A program made the translations under genes and the position numbers. Below are positions 1-12,508 of a DNA stretch of 64,000 nucleotides, piece by piece. Under the pieces are notes generated by a model, which made no database searches, had not been told where the DNA came from, and saw nothing but the letters and a program-made list of their open reading frames with translations. The stretch's first letter is position 1; the number at the start of each line of letters is the position of its first letter. Origin of the DNA: Peribolospora baueri (taxonomy: Eukaryota > Basidiomycota > Peribolosporomycetes > Peribolosporales > Peribolosporaceae); contig JAMDHS010000033.1 of assembly GCA_029717555.1 (NCBI GenBank), positions 157,297-221,296 on the forward strand, given 5' to 3'.

Positions 1-3000
1 CTTGCTGGAAGACTTTGCTGCTCCCCCTCCTTCTTCCTTCCCGCCGCCACCATTCACCGCTCGCGTTTCCGTCGGGCGGCCGTCCACATCGAGCAGGAGC
101 TCCTGGGGATCTTTGACGGCTGCCTCGACGAGCAGGTCAACGGCGTGTTGGGCATCGGCGGGCACCTCTGCTTGCGCCCACTGGTCGTCTTCGACTGCCT
201 TGGCCGCAGAAGAGACCCTGTTGGAATGGAAAGAGGCGAGGAACGCCTTGGCCTTCACGAACGCGTGTGGTCAACGACAGTATTTCAGCTTACTTTCACG
301 CAGGCGCTTGAGGGGACTACAGCCCGTTCGCATCCGACGACCTACCTGCGTGACCATGGTACCCCGGAGTCCAACAAGCATTCTCCGACAAATGATCTCG
401 CACTCGATGACAAACTTCCAACTCTCGTTAAAGATGGCCAGAAAGTCCTCGAGACCCAAGCTGGCGTGCTGGTCGGTCCGCACGCCGACAACCTTTGAGG
501 CGCGCATGTTGCCCAACTCTGCTGCTGCGTGCACGAGGCCGGTGAGCTCTGCAGAGAAGGAGGACAGGGAGGAAGCGGGGAAAGGCAAGGTCGAGGAACC
601 CCTGCACGACGGGTGTGCAATGGACCGGACCGTGAGAGACGAGGAGGACGCGTCAGTTGGACGGCCTCTGTTTAAAATGACTGCCATCCTGCTACGGTCA
701 GAGGGAGGTCCTCACGAGATCTGCTCCAAGATCTGCGAAATCGTCTTTCCATGCTGCTCGATGGCCTTGACGCAACGAAGCAAGCCTGCATACGTCTCCT
801 TTGCGAGACGAAGAAAGCTGGCATGATCCATGGCGCGCAGGGTGCGTGCCAAGCTCGCACTGAAGCGACGAGCGGGTGCGAAACCGAGACGAGATGCACG
901 GTCAGTCAACGACAACGACGAAAACCGGGTCGTGTCACCGCACGAGAGAGTACGAGCTACGATGCACTCACCTTTTTTCGCTCACGCTCCTTTCCGCTTT
1001 CGGCCCGCCGGCTGCCTCGTCCGTCTCGAGCTGATCATAAGCAGGCAGGTGCAACTTGATGACGCCCTTGACCTCCTTGAGTGCAGCATCACGGTACGCT
1101 CGAAGCGCTGCGTCCAAGCCGCCCGTTCGGATGAGACCTTCGACGAGAGAAAAAATCCGGCTGCGAAGTCGTTCGTCTCGCTCGCCAATAGTAGGTCTTG
1201 ACGTGTCCAACGGCGAAGTAGGACTGCCATTCCTCGCGGAACTGGGACTGAGAGGCGGTCGAGGCGAAGTCGGCGGCACATAAAGAGTAGAGGAGATGCT
1301 AGATCGCTTGATATGCGTAACATCCATTCGCTGCGGAGCCCCTGGTACGGCAGCGTTGGCGCGCGGGCTGGCAGGTAGTATGTCGGTGTGGTCTATCGAT
1401 TGAGGCGGAATGGCCTCCACGCGATCCTTGATGTCGGCTACCAGGGCTGCGATCATCTCTTGCTCGAAGAAGCTGGCGATGGTGAGGGAGAAAGCGTTGA
1501 GCTGTGGAGGGATGGAGGCCAGCGCCCGAAGAGCGGAGAGGTCCAGCTCTTCCTCTTGCTCCTCTTTTCGCTGGCCAAGAGTGGACGCGGCAGAGACGGT
1601 CGTGGCGGCCGACGTCGCTGTGGTGGCTGACGTCGACAGCGTGTTGCGAGATGACACGGAAAGCGACGAGGACGTGCGTTTGTCGCCGTTCAAAGATCGG
1701 ACATCTGTCGAAGAGCGGCTCGCAATCTCGCCCTCCTCGTCCTCTGCGATCGTGCCCGTCGTCCTACCTGCGCGCTGGTCGCTCACGCTCTGCTTCCCGC
1801 CACGTTCGGACGGTGGCTTTATAGCTTCCCGGACCTCCTCGAGGAGCTCAAGCGCATCGAAGTATTCTCCTTGCGCGAGGAGCTCGCCGATCATGTCTCT
1901 CCTCTCCACCAACTCTGCCACGCTCTTCGCCGCTCGACTGACACGCCTCCTCTCCCTCCTCTTCGCCTGACGAAGGATGATTTTCATCCCCTTCCTCGCC
2001 TGTCCGTCGTCGACTTTGCGCAGTTCCGTCCGTAACTGAGCAATCTTGGAGAGACACTCGGCCGCCTCGGCCTGAAGGTCTTGCAAATTCTCGACGGCGG
2101 CGAAAAAGGAAGAGGAGCGCAGGCCGATTTCTCGAATGAGATGCTGCTCGGCGACGTCTGCGTAATGAGAAAGCTTTTCTTGGAGGGAAAGGTCGAGGGT
2201 GAAATCTGGTCGTTGGGAAGGGAGGGCGTTGGGAGATGGGGGTGCGGTCGGATCTGACTTGAGTGGCGACTGTTCGGTGACGGCGTCGAACGTGAAAGGG
2301 TTGCCCAAATTGAAGTCTTCAGAGAAGAAGACTTGAGGTATGTCGCTGAGAGGCGGCAGCTCTTTCGCCGGCGCCTTGCCCTGCCCCGAGTCGTCCTCCT
2401 CTCCTTCCGCCGCCGCGGGCCTCGCTACGGAGCCTCCGTGGCTCCCCGTCGTCGCGTGCAACCGAGCCTGACCTCCTCGACCGAGTCTGGTATTTCGTAC
2501 AAAACGATCGTACTCAGGTGCCACGGAGGCGAGGTACGCTTCAAAGTCCTTTCGTCGAAGCCTGGGTATGTCCGTCGGGGGGACCGGCGGGAGGGGGTGT
2601 TTGGAATGGGTGATGGGATTTGCTCGCTTCTTGGGGTTATTGAGCACGGTTGAGATGCCTGCAAAGACGAGGACGAGTTGGAAGAACGACGTCTCGGTCA
2701 CCTTCGAAGCAAGGTTGGGCTTCCTCGCTGGTTGGTTCGACCCGATGTACTCACCGTTAAAGCCAGCGGGCCCAGCGCTCGACAGCGGAGCTCCGAGAGC
2801 GCCCAAATTCAGCTGGCTCATGCCTGCAGAACCGGTGGCGGCATACAGAGTGGAGCTGACGGACTCGTTGAGATCGACCGAGCTGCCCGCCATGCTCCTG
2901 CTCGAATGGGGCATCCTGCTTCCGGCAGGCAAGTTGAAGCGCGGCAGCCTGGACGAGGGGCCCACCTCGAGGTCGGCGAGCTCGTCGCCAGAGAAGACGG

Positions 3001-3082
3001 ATGAGGCCGGCGAGGCGGGCATGCCTGGCGAGCCGGGAGACATGGGCGACGGCGCCGGTACGGCGGAGGAGTTGCTAGACAT
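1..3082 (-). CDS. VPS54: Vps54, GARP tethering complex subunit (3' end beyond window)
   Basis: Vps54 is the subunit that, with Vps51-53, forms the GARP complex tethering endosome-derived vesicles at the trans-Golgi. The first exon (3082 to about 972) starts with a Ser/Pro-rich stretch, then carries the family signature IPQVFFSEDFNLGNPFTFDAV around residue 245 and a basic coiled-coil segment. Three further exons (about 859-716, 667-346 and 252 to the edge) give the Vps54 C-terminal region, including RASKVVGVRTDQHASL, IFNESWKFVIECEIICRRM and AKAFLASFHSNRV. All introns have GT-AG ends and keep frame. The protein is still open at position 1, so its last residues are missing. The start at 3082 is the first ATG of the long open frame. 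Identity is firm; the exon edges are inferred. Confidence 0.93.
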
Positions 3083-4779
3083 GCTTGCGTGCCGTGGTCA
3101 GCGAGGGGAGGGCGGAGGAGGTTGTCGGGGAGGTGCGCTTGCCCGAGGCTGCGCGTTTGCTCGAGGACGCACCTGGCGTTGAGTGCGCCAGACGCTCCTC
3201 GACGGCGAAGGATACGATGGCCTTGCTGCTGGGCTGCCTTGACCGCCGCGGGCTTTCGCAGCTCTCCGTCCGATAGTGGACGACGTGGGTGAACGTTCGC
3301 CAGCCGAAGTTGAGGTTCACTGTTCTGTTCTGTTCTGTTCTGTTCGTCGTGATCGTCCCGTCCCGTCCGGCCGTCGTTAGTCCAGGCTGAGCCGCCTTTC
3401 CACGTGGCCTCGCGAGTATGAAGAGCGTGGGAAGACCGCAGCATGGCCCTGGTCGATGACGTCCGTAGGCTGACTCGCGCCCTCCTCATCTTCACCACGG
3501 CCGACGGTGGTGATCGTCTTTCTATTTCTTCTCTCGCTCCCGCCTGGCTCTCACCAGTGCCGTGTGAGGAGCCTAGTTGGGTCGAGGCGATCTGTAGAGA
3601 AACCGAGAGGCCCACTCGTTTGGGCCCTTATTTGAAAGCTTCCCGTGCCCTTTCGTCGCCATCGATAGTCACCCGTTTATATTCAGATGGGGAAAAATGT
3701 CTTTCGACGAAAGGTATATCGAGCTCACTACAGTGTATCGCTCGCTGAGCGGTGCGGCGCGGCGCCATGGACACCCAGCGTCTTACACGCCCGCTGCGTC
3801 CGGTACGACAGCGCAGACGGGTGAGATGCCGATGAAGTACGGGGATCCTTGTGCACATCGTGTGTAAGATAAGGTCATGACAATGGTCAACACGGGGTTG
3901 GGTCGCCCTCCTGGGAGGTGGGCCCCTCGAACGCGGCCCCTCGAACGGCGAGGAGCAAGAGGATGCTGATGCTGGTGACTGGGACACAAAAACGCAGCGT
4001 GCCGCAGTCGGCTTACAACAGCACATTAAGTGCTTAAGAGGATATTAAATAAAGACCACATTAGAACCGCGGCCAGCTTGAGACTTCATGCCGGCGAGCT
4101 GCGGCAACGCATGAGGGCGGTCGGAGCGCCCGTGGCCGCCGCCGCCTTCCAAAGGCTCGTCGCTTCTTGCTTGGCCCACCTCAGCTTCGTCGTCCCACTC
4201 CTCCCATCCCACCAACACCACGCTCGTCGTCTATCTCGCCCCTGCTTCTCCCTTCTTCCTCCTCCCTCCCTCCCCCGTCGCAGCGGCCGAGTTCTTCCTC
4301 CGACCCTGGCCGTCTCCCTCTCCTTCTTTGTCCCCCTCCGCTCACCGCCCAACCTCCGCCTACGCTGTTTCCCCCCACCCTACCGTCCACACCACTGTTC
4401 CTCTCTTCTTCGCCGCTCGCTCTGCGGAAGCTTGGATAGCTTGAGTTTCTTTCTTCTCTAGAAGGAAGGAGGAAAGGAGTCTGTCAGGGAGACAGCCCTT
4501 TTCCAGTTGTACTCCCCCTTCGCTCTTCGTGTCAAGGTGAGCGAGCGGTCCCACTCCCCAGTGGTCACACCAGGTCTGAGGCCGGGTGGGTCAGGCGGTC
4601 AGGACCGAGTCGCTTATGCGGATGCTGTGACGTTTTGTCTGACGCCGCGCTGCATACCCCCACGGTCTTCACTGGATTCTCCCCCTGGAACGCACGGTTT
4701 CGCAACCACCTCTAGTACTGTCTCCGACCCGTTCTACCATCTACGCGCCCCACCGCTTCCCTAGCCCAAGGTAGAGAGA
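3083..4779. other. Gene-free divergent interval between VPS54 and the G-gamma gene
   Basis: About 1.7 kb separates the two divergent genes. It holds a pentanucleotide repeat near 3321 and long CT-rich runs at 4190-4400. Open frames here have low-complexity translations and no recognisable domain. It is probably promoter and leader sequence for both neighbours. Confidence 0.6.
3321..3345. repeat. (TGTTC)5 microsatellite
   Basis: Five perfect copies of TGTTC lie in the 5' flank of VPS54, ending at the TCGTCG that follows. Confidence 0.95.
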
Positions 4780-5126
4780 ATGAACTCGCGCCCGCACAAG
4801 CAGTCTATGGCCGAGCTCAAGCTCCGCCGTCTCACCGAGCACAACCAGAGGCTTCGTGACGACTTGGAGCGGCCGAGGGTCCGCGTAGGCGAGGCTAGCG
4901 CCAAGTGAGTGCAGTAAGACTCCATGGTCCACGTCGCAGTGGCCACGGATACCTGACCTACTTTCCTCGTTCATCTTGTTTGCTCTGCGTGTGCTCGCCT
5001 CTCAGCCTGATCCGGTACTGCAAGACGACCAAAGACTACCTCGTGCCGTCCGTCTGGGGTCAGGTGGATCGGCGCGACGACCCGTACGCCCCTTCGGGCG
5101 GTGGATGCACCTGCCTCGTCATGTAA
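4780..5126 (+). CDS. STE18: Heterotrimeric G-protein gamma subunit
   Basis: Small membrane-anchored partner of G-beta in pheromone or nutrient signalling. Two exons (4780-4904 and 5006-5126) join in frame across a GTGAGT...CTCAG intron to give 81 residues. The N-terminal half is a charged helix ([20 protein letters not shown]) suited to the coiled coil with G-beta. It is followed by [20 protein letters not shown], which matches the fungal G-gamma core, and [15 protein letters not shown]. The last four residues, CLVM, form a CaaX box; a terminal Met is usually read by farnesyltransferase. The Cys two places upstream could be palmitoylated, as in yeast Ste18. The open frames are too short to stand out alone; the protein appears only after splicing. 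The start is the first ATG of this frame. Family is confident; which fungal paralogue it is cannot be told. Confidence 0.9.
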
Positions 5127-5802
5127 ACGCCTGTATGGCGGCGCTCTCCTATGGGTGCGGTTTGTGGGCCGTCTCCACAGCCGCATATTCCATCTCTCTC
5201 TCTCTGCCCTCGCCTTCTCGGTACACACTGGCGCCAACGGGGAGCCCTCGTTCGTCTGCCTGCGCGCTCGTGTACCTTGTCGTCTCGTCTACCGTCCCCG
5301 TCCGCATTCGTTCCTCTCTTCCTTCTTCTTCGACCCACCCGGCCACCCACCCACTCACACTCCTTGACCCCTTCTCGCTGGCCGGACCGCCCGTCTCGAT
5401 TCTTTCTGTCATTCCCCCCTTCCTCCCCGCGCGTATCCTATCCCCCCTCTTTCCCTTGGTTCCCGTCTCCTTCTTGATACCGCGGCACCCGTGGCGGGTC
5501 CCATGTAAAGCGCATCCGTTCCCAACTCCACTCCATTGCTCGCCTCGGTCTGGATTGGCCTGCGATCCCGTTTTTTCGACTTGATATCTTATCTCGTCTT
5601 GTCTCGTCTCGTCCCGTCTTGTTGGACTGATATGATTGTATCGTCTGACCGACGGATTGCCTGACTCGCTCATGGACTGGCTCGTGGACTGGCTCATGGA
5701 CTGATGTGATGGACTGATGGACTGACCGATTGACCAACCGACTGACGATGGACCGACTCGCAGAGACCCGGCCAGCCCAACCTAACCTGGTCACCCGCCA
5801 TG
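5127..5802. other. Intergenic: 3' region of the G-gamma gene and GID7 upstream region
   Basis: No coding signal was seen. The stretch is CT-rich to about 5600, followed by degenerate copies of a TGGACTG/TGACCGA-like unit between about 5650 and 5760. Confidence 0.6.
5655..5762. repeat. Degenerate GACTG-type short tandem repeat
   Basis: Units resembling GGACTGGCTCAT and GACTGATG recur imperfectly for about 100 bases, with ATGs in several copies. It lies just before the ATG-free stretch upstream of GID7. Confidence 0.6.
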
Positions 5803-7463
5803 ATCGAGCTGCGGTGGTGGTCGAGTAGCGCGACGGGGTTGGGATAGGAGGACATAGGCCGCCTACGTTCGCTCGTCCCTCCACGTCCCACCGATTGATT
5901 GCGATTTGTCTCTCCTCCATTTTCCTCAATTCTCATTTCTCAGCCATCGCTCGCTGCGTCCTTCGTCGCCGCCTTGGCCCACGTGCATCATCGCCCTCGC
6001 CCCTCTTCAGGCGGCACGTAGCGCTGACAACTTTCCGGCGTGTGTGAGCTCTGAGGTGCGCTCGCCGGCCAGCCGTCGTACGTCGTAAGCGGGTCGCCGT
6101 CGCTCCTATCCGACCTCTCCATCTTGAACCTCCATCTCCATCTCTTCGTCTCCATCTTTATCGTCTCCCTCTTCAACTCGAACTCGAACTCGAACTCCGT
6201 CCTCCTCCTCTTCCTCCCTTGCTCGCATCGCTCTTCGCCTCCGCCCCAGCGGTCCCCCACGCCCCAAGCCCTCCGTCCTCCCCCCTCGCCCTCGCCACCC
6301 CCGACTACATCACCGATAACGCTCCTCCCACAGTCTCCCTTCGGCCACCCCATCGCTCGTCAAGCCAGCTCGCCGCCCTTCACCGGGTCGAGTCGAGGCA
6401 AGGCGTCTCGAGCCCTTTGACTTTGACGTCGTCCGGCCAACCCCCACTCTTTCCCATCAACCGCTCAAGCATCACACCACGTTTGCTCGCCCCGGGCCCC
6501 TCGAGAGCCCATCGTCCTCCCCGCCCATTACCCCCTACCCCTACCACAGGCCTCCCGGCCCGACCCTCGAGTAAGCCGGCCAAGCTGTCCCACCAACGCA
6601 ATCACCATCTCTTCCCCTCCCCCTTTTCCGTTTCGTCTTTCGGGACATTCTCTACACAACCTCCCCAATCCGACCCTCAAGGCACCAGCAGAGAGCACGA
6701 CCCAGGCCAGCCTCTCACCGCCGCCGCCGCCCCCCCTTCTCTTCCTCCTTCTTCCCCCTCTCTTTCGACCGCGCTGTCCTCCTCGGGCACGCCCCTTTTC
6801 GCACATCCTTCAGCCCCTTTGAATTCGCTTTCGCTCTCGTTTTCAGTCTCCACCGCTCCCTCTTCCCTTGTCGCCCCCTCCTTCCGCCCTCGCTCATCCG
6901 CCACCGCCACGACCGGCCCAGGCCTGCTGCCCACCACCACCACCACCGCCGCCACCGCCGCCACCATCGCCACCACGCGCCGACAGCCTGCGGTGCCGAT
7001 CACCTCTCCCTCTTACGGCTTTCGCGGCGTTCGTAGACCTCGCTCACCGTCCCCCGTTCCATCTACCACCACCGCCACCCCCCGCCCTTCTCGTCCCGGT
7101 CGTCCCCATCGCTCCGCTTCCGATTCCGCCGTCTCGTTCTCCGCGACCTCCTCCTCTTCTCCTTCCGTCGAAACCCCGTCGCCGGAAGACGAGGATCCTC
7201 CTCGGAAGCGCCAGAGGACGCATTCCCCGTCCACCTCCTCCTCGCCGGTAGAGGCGCCCTCACCGGCATCGGCTCTGTGGTCTCACACGCCCTCCGAAGG
7301 CCTTTACAACTTCCCTCGTCCTTCTGCCTCTGCGGGCTCCAGTTCAACTTTGACCGGAGCAGCGTCTGCGCACTCTAGTCGACAAGGGAGCGCGTCCATA
7401 GAGACCTTGGTGGAGGTAGCAGACGAAGGTCAGGAAGGTAACAGTACTAGCGGCAGTGGTACC
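5803..7463 (+). other. Long ATG-free leader or non-AUG N-terminal extension of GID7
   Basis: From just after the ATG at 5800 to the ATG at 7464 there is no ATG in any plus-strand frame. Yet the GID7 frame stays open from about 6219 and becomes plainly protein-like. The translation is Ser/Pro/Thr-rich with a basic cluster, PPRKRQRTHSP, near 7200 that resembles a nuclear localisation signal, followed by acidic low-complexity sequence. Either this is a very long 5' leader purged of upstream ATGs, or translation starts at a near-cognate codon (CTG or TTG) or in an undetected upstream exon. I list it separately because the start of GID7 depends on it. Confidence 0.6.
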
Positions 7464-10400
7464 ATGCACGCCTCGGCGAGGACCGACTCCAACCCTGTTG
7501 CCAGGAGCGGGCTAGCCATCGCACTCGGCACGAACGGGTTTTCCGGCGGTGGTGGTTCGGTTCAGAATGACGCCGGCACCGGCGTCAACGGCTCGGACGG
7601 CGGGAACGGCAACAGCACCGCACACATCAATGGCTCTTCCGGCTTGTCCTCTTCTATAGATCCTGGCGCTGGCGACGCCAGAGAGCGCTCCAACGGCGCC
7701 CATCGCCGCGGCGACGAAGACGAGGACGATGAGGACGGAGAGGGCGGCGGCGACGGCGACGGCGGCGGCGGAGGCGCTTCCTCCTCTCCTTCTGCCGGGT
7801 TCATCGAAGTTTGGGAGGGGACGGGCGTGTCTAGGGAAGAGTTTGTTAGACTCACTTTACAGAGTTTGAGGGATGCTGGGTATTCGTAAGTTTTCTTTCC
7901 TCCTTCCCCACCGTGTGCTTCTCTTTTGGTCATCTCATCGTCGAGTGGGCGTTGGAAACCTGACTGAGCGGTCGGCGTCCGCACTTCCCTTCCATAGACA
8001 CGCGGCTCAAGCTCTCGAAGCCGAGTCGGGTTATGCTCTCGAGCACCCTTCCATCTCCGCCTTTCGATCAGCCGTGCTCGCCGGAGATTGGAAAGCCGCT
8101 GAACGGCTGTTGGTCGACGGATTAAGGAGTGTTGCGGTATCGATGGGCGTTCCCGTCGAGAGCGTCATGCGTGGAGAAGGGTCGAAGAGCCTTGAGGTGA
8201 GCCATCGATGCGGTTCGACGTGACGGTCGTTCGTCCTTCGATTCACGAATGCTCCCTTTGACGGCCAACCACTTCGTCTCTGCGTCTATCCCCGACCAAC
8301 GGCAGGCCGTCAAGTTCCTCATTCAACAACAGCGGTACCTCGAGCTTCTCGAGGCCCGGCAAACGAAGAAGGCCCTCTCGGTGCTCCGAGACGAACTGAC
8401 TCCGCTCCAGTTTGGCTCAGAAAGGGTCCACCTACTGTCCAGTCTCATCATGTGTGCCTCTCCCGAGGAGATCAAGGCCAAGGCGAAATGGGACGGGGCA
8501 AAGGGCGAGTCGCGCAGAAGACTGCTGAAGGACGTTGAAGGTGAGAAGTCGCATGTCTTCAAGCCTAGAGGCTACCGCCGTTGTCCGCTCATGCGTCTCG
8601 GGACTTTTTTGCTCCTCACTCCAGACGCCATTTCCCCATCCGTACTCCTCCCTTCCCGACGCCTCCCCACCCTTCTCCACCAAGCCCAAACCTACCAGGC
8701 ACACCAGTGTGTCTACCACAATCTCCCCTCCAGCGCGTTCATCTCCCTCTATAACGACCATCGCTGCGATCGCTCCCGCTTTCCCACCGAGACCAAGCAG
8801 GTCTTGACTGGCCATGATGACGAGGTCTGGGATATCGAGTACTCGCACGATGGCAGAAGGTTGGCTTCGTGCGGTAAGGACATGCACATCCTCATTTACC
8901 GTACCGGGGTGAGTTGTTCTCGCCGCGCGTCTTTGCTCCTCCTCCGGGATCGCTTTCTCCGTCTAGTTTCGATAATGCTGATTGGCCCTCCTTCCGTTTA
9001 TTACGTCGCGCGTCCGTTGACCCAGCCGGGAGAATACGAGTTGGAGCGAAAGCTCGGACCGTGTCCTTATGCGGTCGGCTGCGTGGCATGGTCTCCCGAC
9101 GACAGATATTTGCTCTCGTCGGCCGAGGAGGAGATTCGCATGTGGGATGTGCAGGTGAATTGTCTCTTTCTTTGTCTTTTTGTTGCCTTTGCACATGATT
9201 CGCTCGTCTTTCACTCTGGGGTCGTCGCTTGCTGACGCCCCGTCGCGTATTTGCTCTTCTCCTGTCCGGACTCTGCCGACAGACCGGCAGAGTCGTGCTC
9301 GAGTGCAAGGAGCACGAGTTCGAAATCGGCTCGGTGGCCTGGTTGCCGGATGGCTCAGGCTTCGTCTCCGGCGGCATGGACCGTAAGCTGATTTTCTGGG
9401 TGTGTACACACTCGGCGCCTAGGCTGACGTGGTGGAAACGAAGGTCGTCGATGCGTCACCCTGCTGATCTCCCTATCCTTCGCTCGCCGTATGTATTCTT
9501 CTTTTTAGACCCTCAGCGGCGACGTGACCCACACCTGGGACACGGATCCCTACAGGATCGAGGCGTTCGCCGTCGCCCCCAACGGGAAGCACATTGTCGC
9601 CGCAGGCTTCCAAATCGTCCCTTCGAACATGCCGGGCCATGGACGAAGGCAGAGCTCAGACGGGAGCAACGGCGGTGCAGCGGCGGCGACCACGGGCACG
9701 GCACCCGGGTCCTCGTTTTTCTCCCATCAGGTCCATTCCACCGGCAGCGCTACAGCCAGTCCCGTCTCGTCGATCCTCCTCGGAGGAAGTGGCGTCGGCG
9801 GGCCCTCTCCTCCGTCCAACGTCGCCGCCCCTGGTGCTCGGAACGTCGCTTCGACGAGCGGCGCGACCGTGGCTGGCAGGACGTCGGAGATGGTGTTGAA
9901 GAGACTGTTCTTTTACGACGTGGAAAAGAAGAAGGAGTTGGGGTTAGTGAGCCGGATCGCATCGTTTGGGCAGCGGGGCCCAGCTCACCGTTGTCCACTT
10001 TTTTGCTCACCTGCCCGGATGACGTTTCGTTCGTTCGTTCCGCACAGCGCGATCGACATGCCGGAACGGATGACGAATGTGACCATATCGGACGACTCGA
10101 AGCAGGCGCTCATCAACAACGTGCCCAATGTGCGTACATCTGTTCGCTTTTCGCTTGTCGCCGGTCACTCTAATGTTCGCCGTGTCTACCTTTGCTTTGC
10201 TTGGCTTTGGTTTCGAAGGAGGTACACCTGTGGAACATCGAGGAACAGACGCTTGTGCGTAGATACACTGGTCAGCGACAACACCGGCAGATCATTCGGA
10301 GCTGTTTCGGAGGAGCGATCAAGAGCTTTGTCGCCAGCGGGAGCGAGGGTGAGTGGCTGATGCGGGGACGGGTTCGAGCCCTGGTTGCCAGGAAGCGAGG

Positions 10401-10763
10401 CTTCGGTTCTGGCGAGCCGACTCGAAAAAACGTTTTTTTTTTAACGCCATGCCACGCGCAGACGGCAAGGTGTACATCTGGCACCGCCACTCAGGGCAAC
10501 TGCTCGAAGCGCTCTCCGGTGACCGCCATGGATGCGTCAACGCCGTGTCCTGGTCCCCGACCGATCCGGGCGCGTTCGCCAGCGCTTCGGACGATCACAC
10601 GGTGCGAATTTGGGGACCGCCGGCTGCGTCAATGGCGGCCGGTTCGGCGTCGTCTGCGACGGGCTCTTCGATGGTCGACTACTATGAGGAGAGCCAGGAG
10701 GGAGGGGCGACGGATATGGCGATCGAGGAGGCAGACGGGGCGGGTGGGGCGCTGGTGCTCTAG
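7464..10763 (+). CDS. GID7: Gid7/WDR26-type LisH-CTLH-WD40 subunit of the GID/CTLH ubiquitin ligase
   Basis: Gid7 (WDR26 in animals) drives higher-order assembly of the GID/CTLH E3 ligase, which in yeast degrades gluconeogenic enzymes. Ten exons are visible. After a Gly/Asp-rich stretch comes a LisH motif (LRDAGYSHAAQALEAESG, split by the first intron). Next are the CTLH segment (AFRSAVLAGDWKAAERLL, then IQQQRYLELLEARQTKKALSVLR) and the family linker ISPSVLLPSRRLPTLL...YHNLPSSAF...HRCDRSRFP. WD40 blades follow, such as LTGHDDEVWDIEYSHDGRRLASCGKD, here cut by introns, ending with the final blade VNAVSWSPTDPGAFASASDD. The window shows only one in-frame ATG before the LisH motif, at 7464. The frame is open much further upstream, so the true N-terminus may be longer. 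Family assignment is very secure. Confidence 0.9.
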
Positions 10764-11180
10764 TCGGTCGTCTTTTTCCTTTTGCCCTCCCACTTTCCGC
10801 CCCATCGCACTTCCTTTCTATCTATCTTTTCCCTCTTTTTCGTCTTCGCTTCACATGATACACCGTCGTGATCCCACTCACTCGTTTGCCTACTAGTTCT
10901 CGTCCATTCATTTCTTCGATTTGTCCCTTCGTTCGCCCATCATTCGTCCGTCCGTCTGTCCGTCCATCTGTTCGTCGATCGGTCCATCCCATCCATGCGC
11001 GTCTTCATCGGTCACGTCACGTCGTCCGCCACAACTGTATTCTGTCTTGGTCTCCACCCGCCTCTCCATCCCGTCCTGTCCTGTCCTGTCCTTGTCCCTC
11101 TGCCCTCTTTTCCCCCAGGGCGGTTCGGACCGGCCGAGGCGTCGTCGCTCCTTGCTCCTCATCCCCTCTCATCCCCTCTC

Positions 11181-11222
11181 ATCCATCCATCCCATCCCAT
11201 CCCATCCCATCCCATCCCATCC
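11181..11222. repeat. ATCC/CCCAT tandem repeat
   Basis: Two ATCC units run into about seven consecutive CCCAT copies in the GID7 downstream region. Confidence 0.9.
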
Positions 11223-12417
11223 AATACAATCCTACGTCACAATTTCTTTTTATCGTCCTGTCTGTTGTCGTCTCCATGTCTTGAAGTTTACCTACCCTGT
11301 ACACACAGTCCGAATCTACATGCTGTCTCTGAGATTTTGTTTCTCCTTTCCCTTGACACTCGATCTCGATCTCGTCGTTCCTTGCGCACGTACGTCCTTG
11401 AGTACCACACCACGACTAGGACTAGGGTCGCAGGCCGTGAATGCGACTCTGAATGAACGATCTAGCTCGAAGAGGGAACTCTGTTCATACGCGATCCGAG
11501 AAGAAGAGGAGGAGGCCCATCCGAGGCAGTCAGTGGGCAGGGATGCGATGGCACCGGTACCGTCTCCGTCCGTCAAAGTCATCGAGAGACCCGGACGAGG
11601 TCGGAGGGACGGCGCAGATGGGGCAGAGTTGGGTTCCGTTCCGTTTCAGCTCTCACACCTCGCCGCGCCCTCCCCCTTCCTTTCCTTTCCCTTCCCTTTC
11701 CTTCCCTTCCCTTCCACGCCCGCTTTTGCTAGCCGCGCTCGACCCGGTCGTTCGCGTTCTTTCGTCCGTCGCAGCGTCGTGTCTCGCCGCAAAGGTTGTT
11801 CGACACGTTCGGGTATTTTAATCTCTCTGCACGTGGCCCATGCGAATGCGTGCGCTCTCTTCCGGCCGATGGACCGGACATATGCGGCCACTAGCGGACC
11901 TACCTCGCTTTGCTAGCTTGGACTACCGCGTGCCCAACGGGCTGCCGCTACGCTTTCGCCGTCGTCTACTTACGCTCCGCCACTAATAGAAATAATGCAC
12001 ATTACGGCTGCCACCGCAGCAGTCGCAGTAGCCGTCGCCGCCGCAGCAGGCGCCAGCGAGCGAAACCTCCAAGCGGTGGGTGCCGCAGTCGAAGCCGCCG
12101 CAGCCATCCCGGCGCATCGTCCAACGCACCTCGCTCTTCCTCCTCGCCTCGCCGCCGCCGCCCAAGCCGCTGCCGCCCAAGCCAAGTCCGTCCGTAGTCG
12201 TCGCTCTTCTTCTTTCTCCCCCTCCTTCTCCCTCGACCACTCTTCTTTCTTCTTCTCATATCCTCCCTCGCTCTTCTCTCCTCTACACACTCTCCCTTCT
12301 CCTTCCTGTCTGACCCCCTTCCCTCTTCTTCCCTCCCGCCAGCCAGCACAGCACCTTCCCTCTTCGCACGGTCCTCTTCCAGGTCCTTTGCTGCCAACGA
12401 GGCCAGGCCAAGCCAGG

Positions 12418-12508
12418 TGCTTGCTCGCTTGCTTGCTTGCGTGCTTGCTTGCTTGCTTGCTTGCGTGCTTGCTTGCTTGCTTGCTTGCTCGCTCGCTCGC
12501 TCGCTCGT
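12418..12508. repeat. CTTG tetranucleotide tract with CGTG and CTCG variants
   Basis: About twenty tetranucleotide units of CTTG, broken by CGTG and ending in CTCG copies, lie about 150-240 bases ahead of the ATG at 12661. They are probably in the 5' leader or promoter of that gene. Confidence 0.9.

Noticed and set aside
10370-10395. GGTTCGAGCCC resembling a tRNA B box
   Set aside because: It lies in a 113-base GID7 intron and no matching A box or cloverleaf arms are visible at the right spacing.
10921-11916. 331-codon plus-strand frame
   Set aside because: It is a translation of pyrimidine-rich repeats without ordered sequence.
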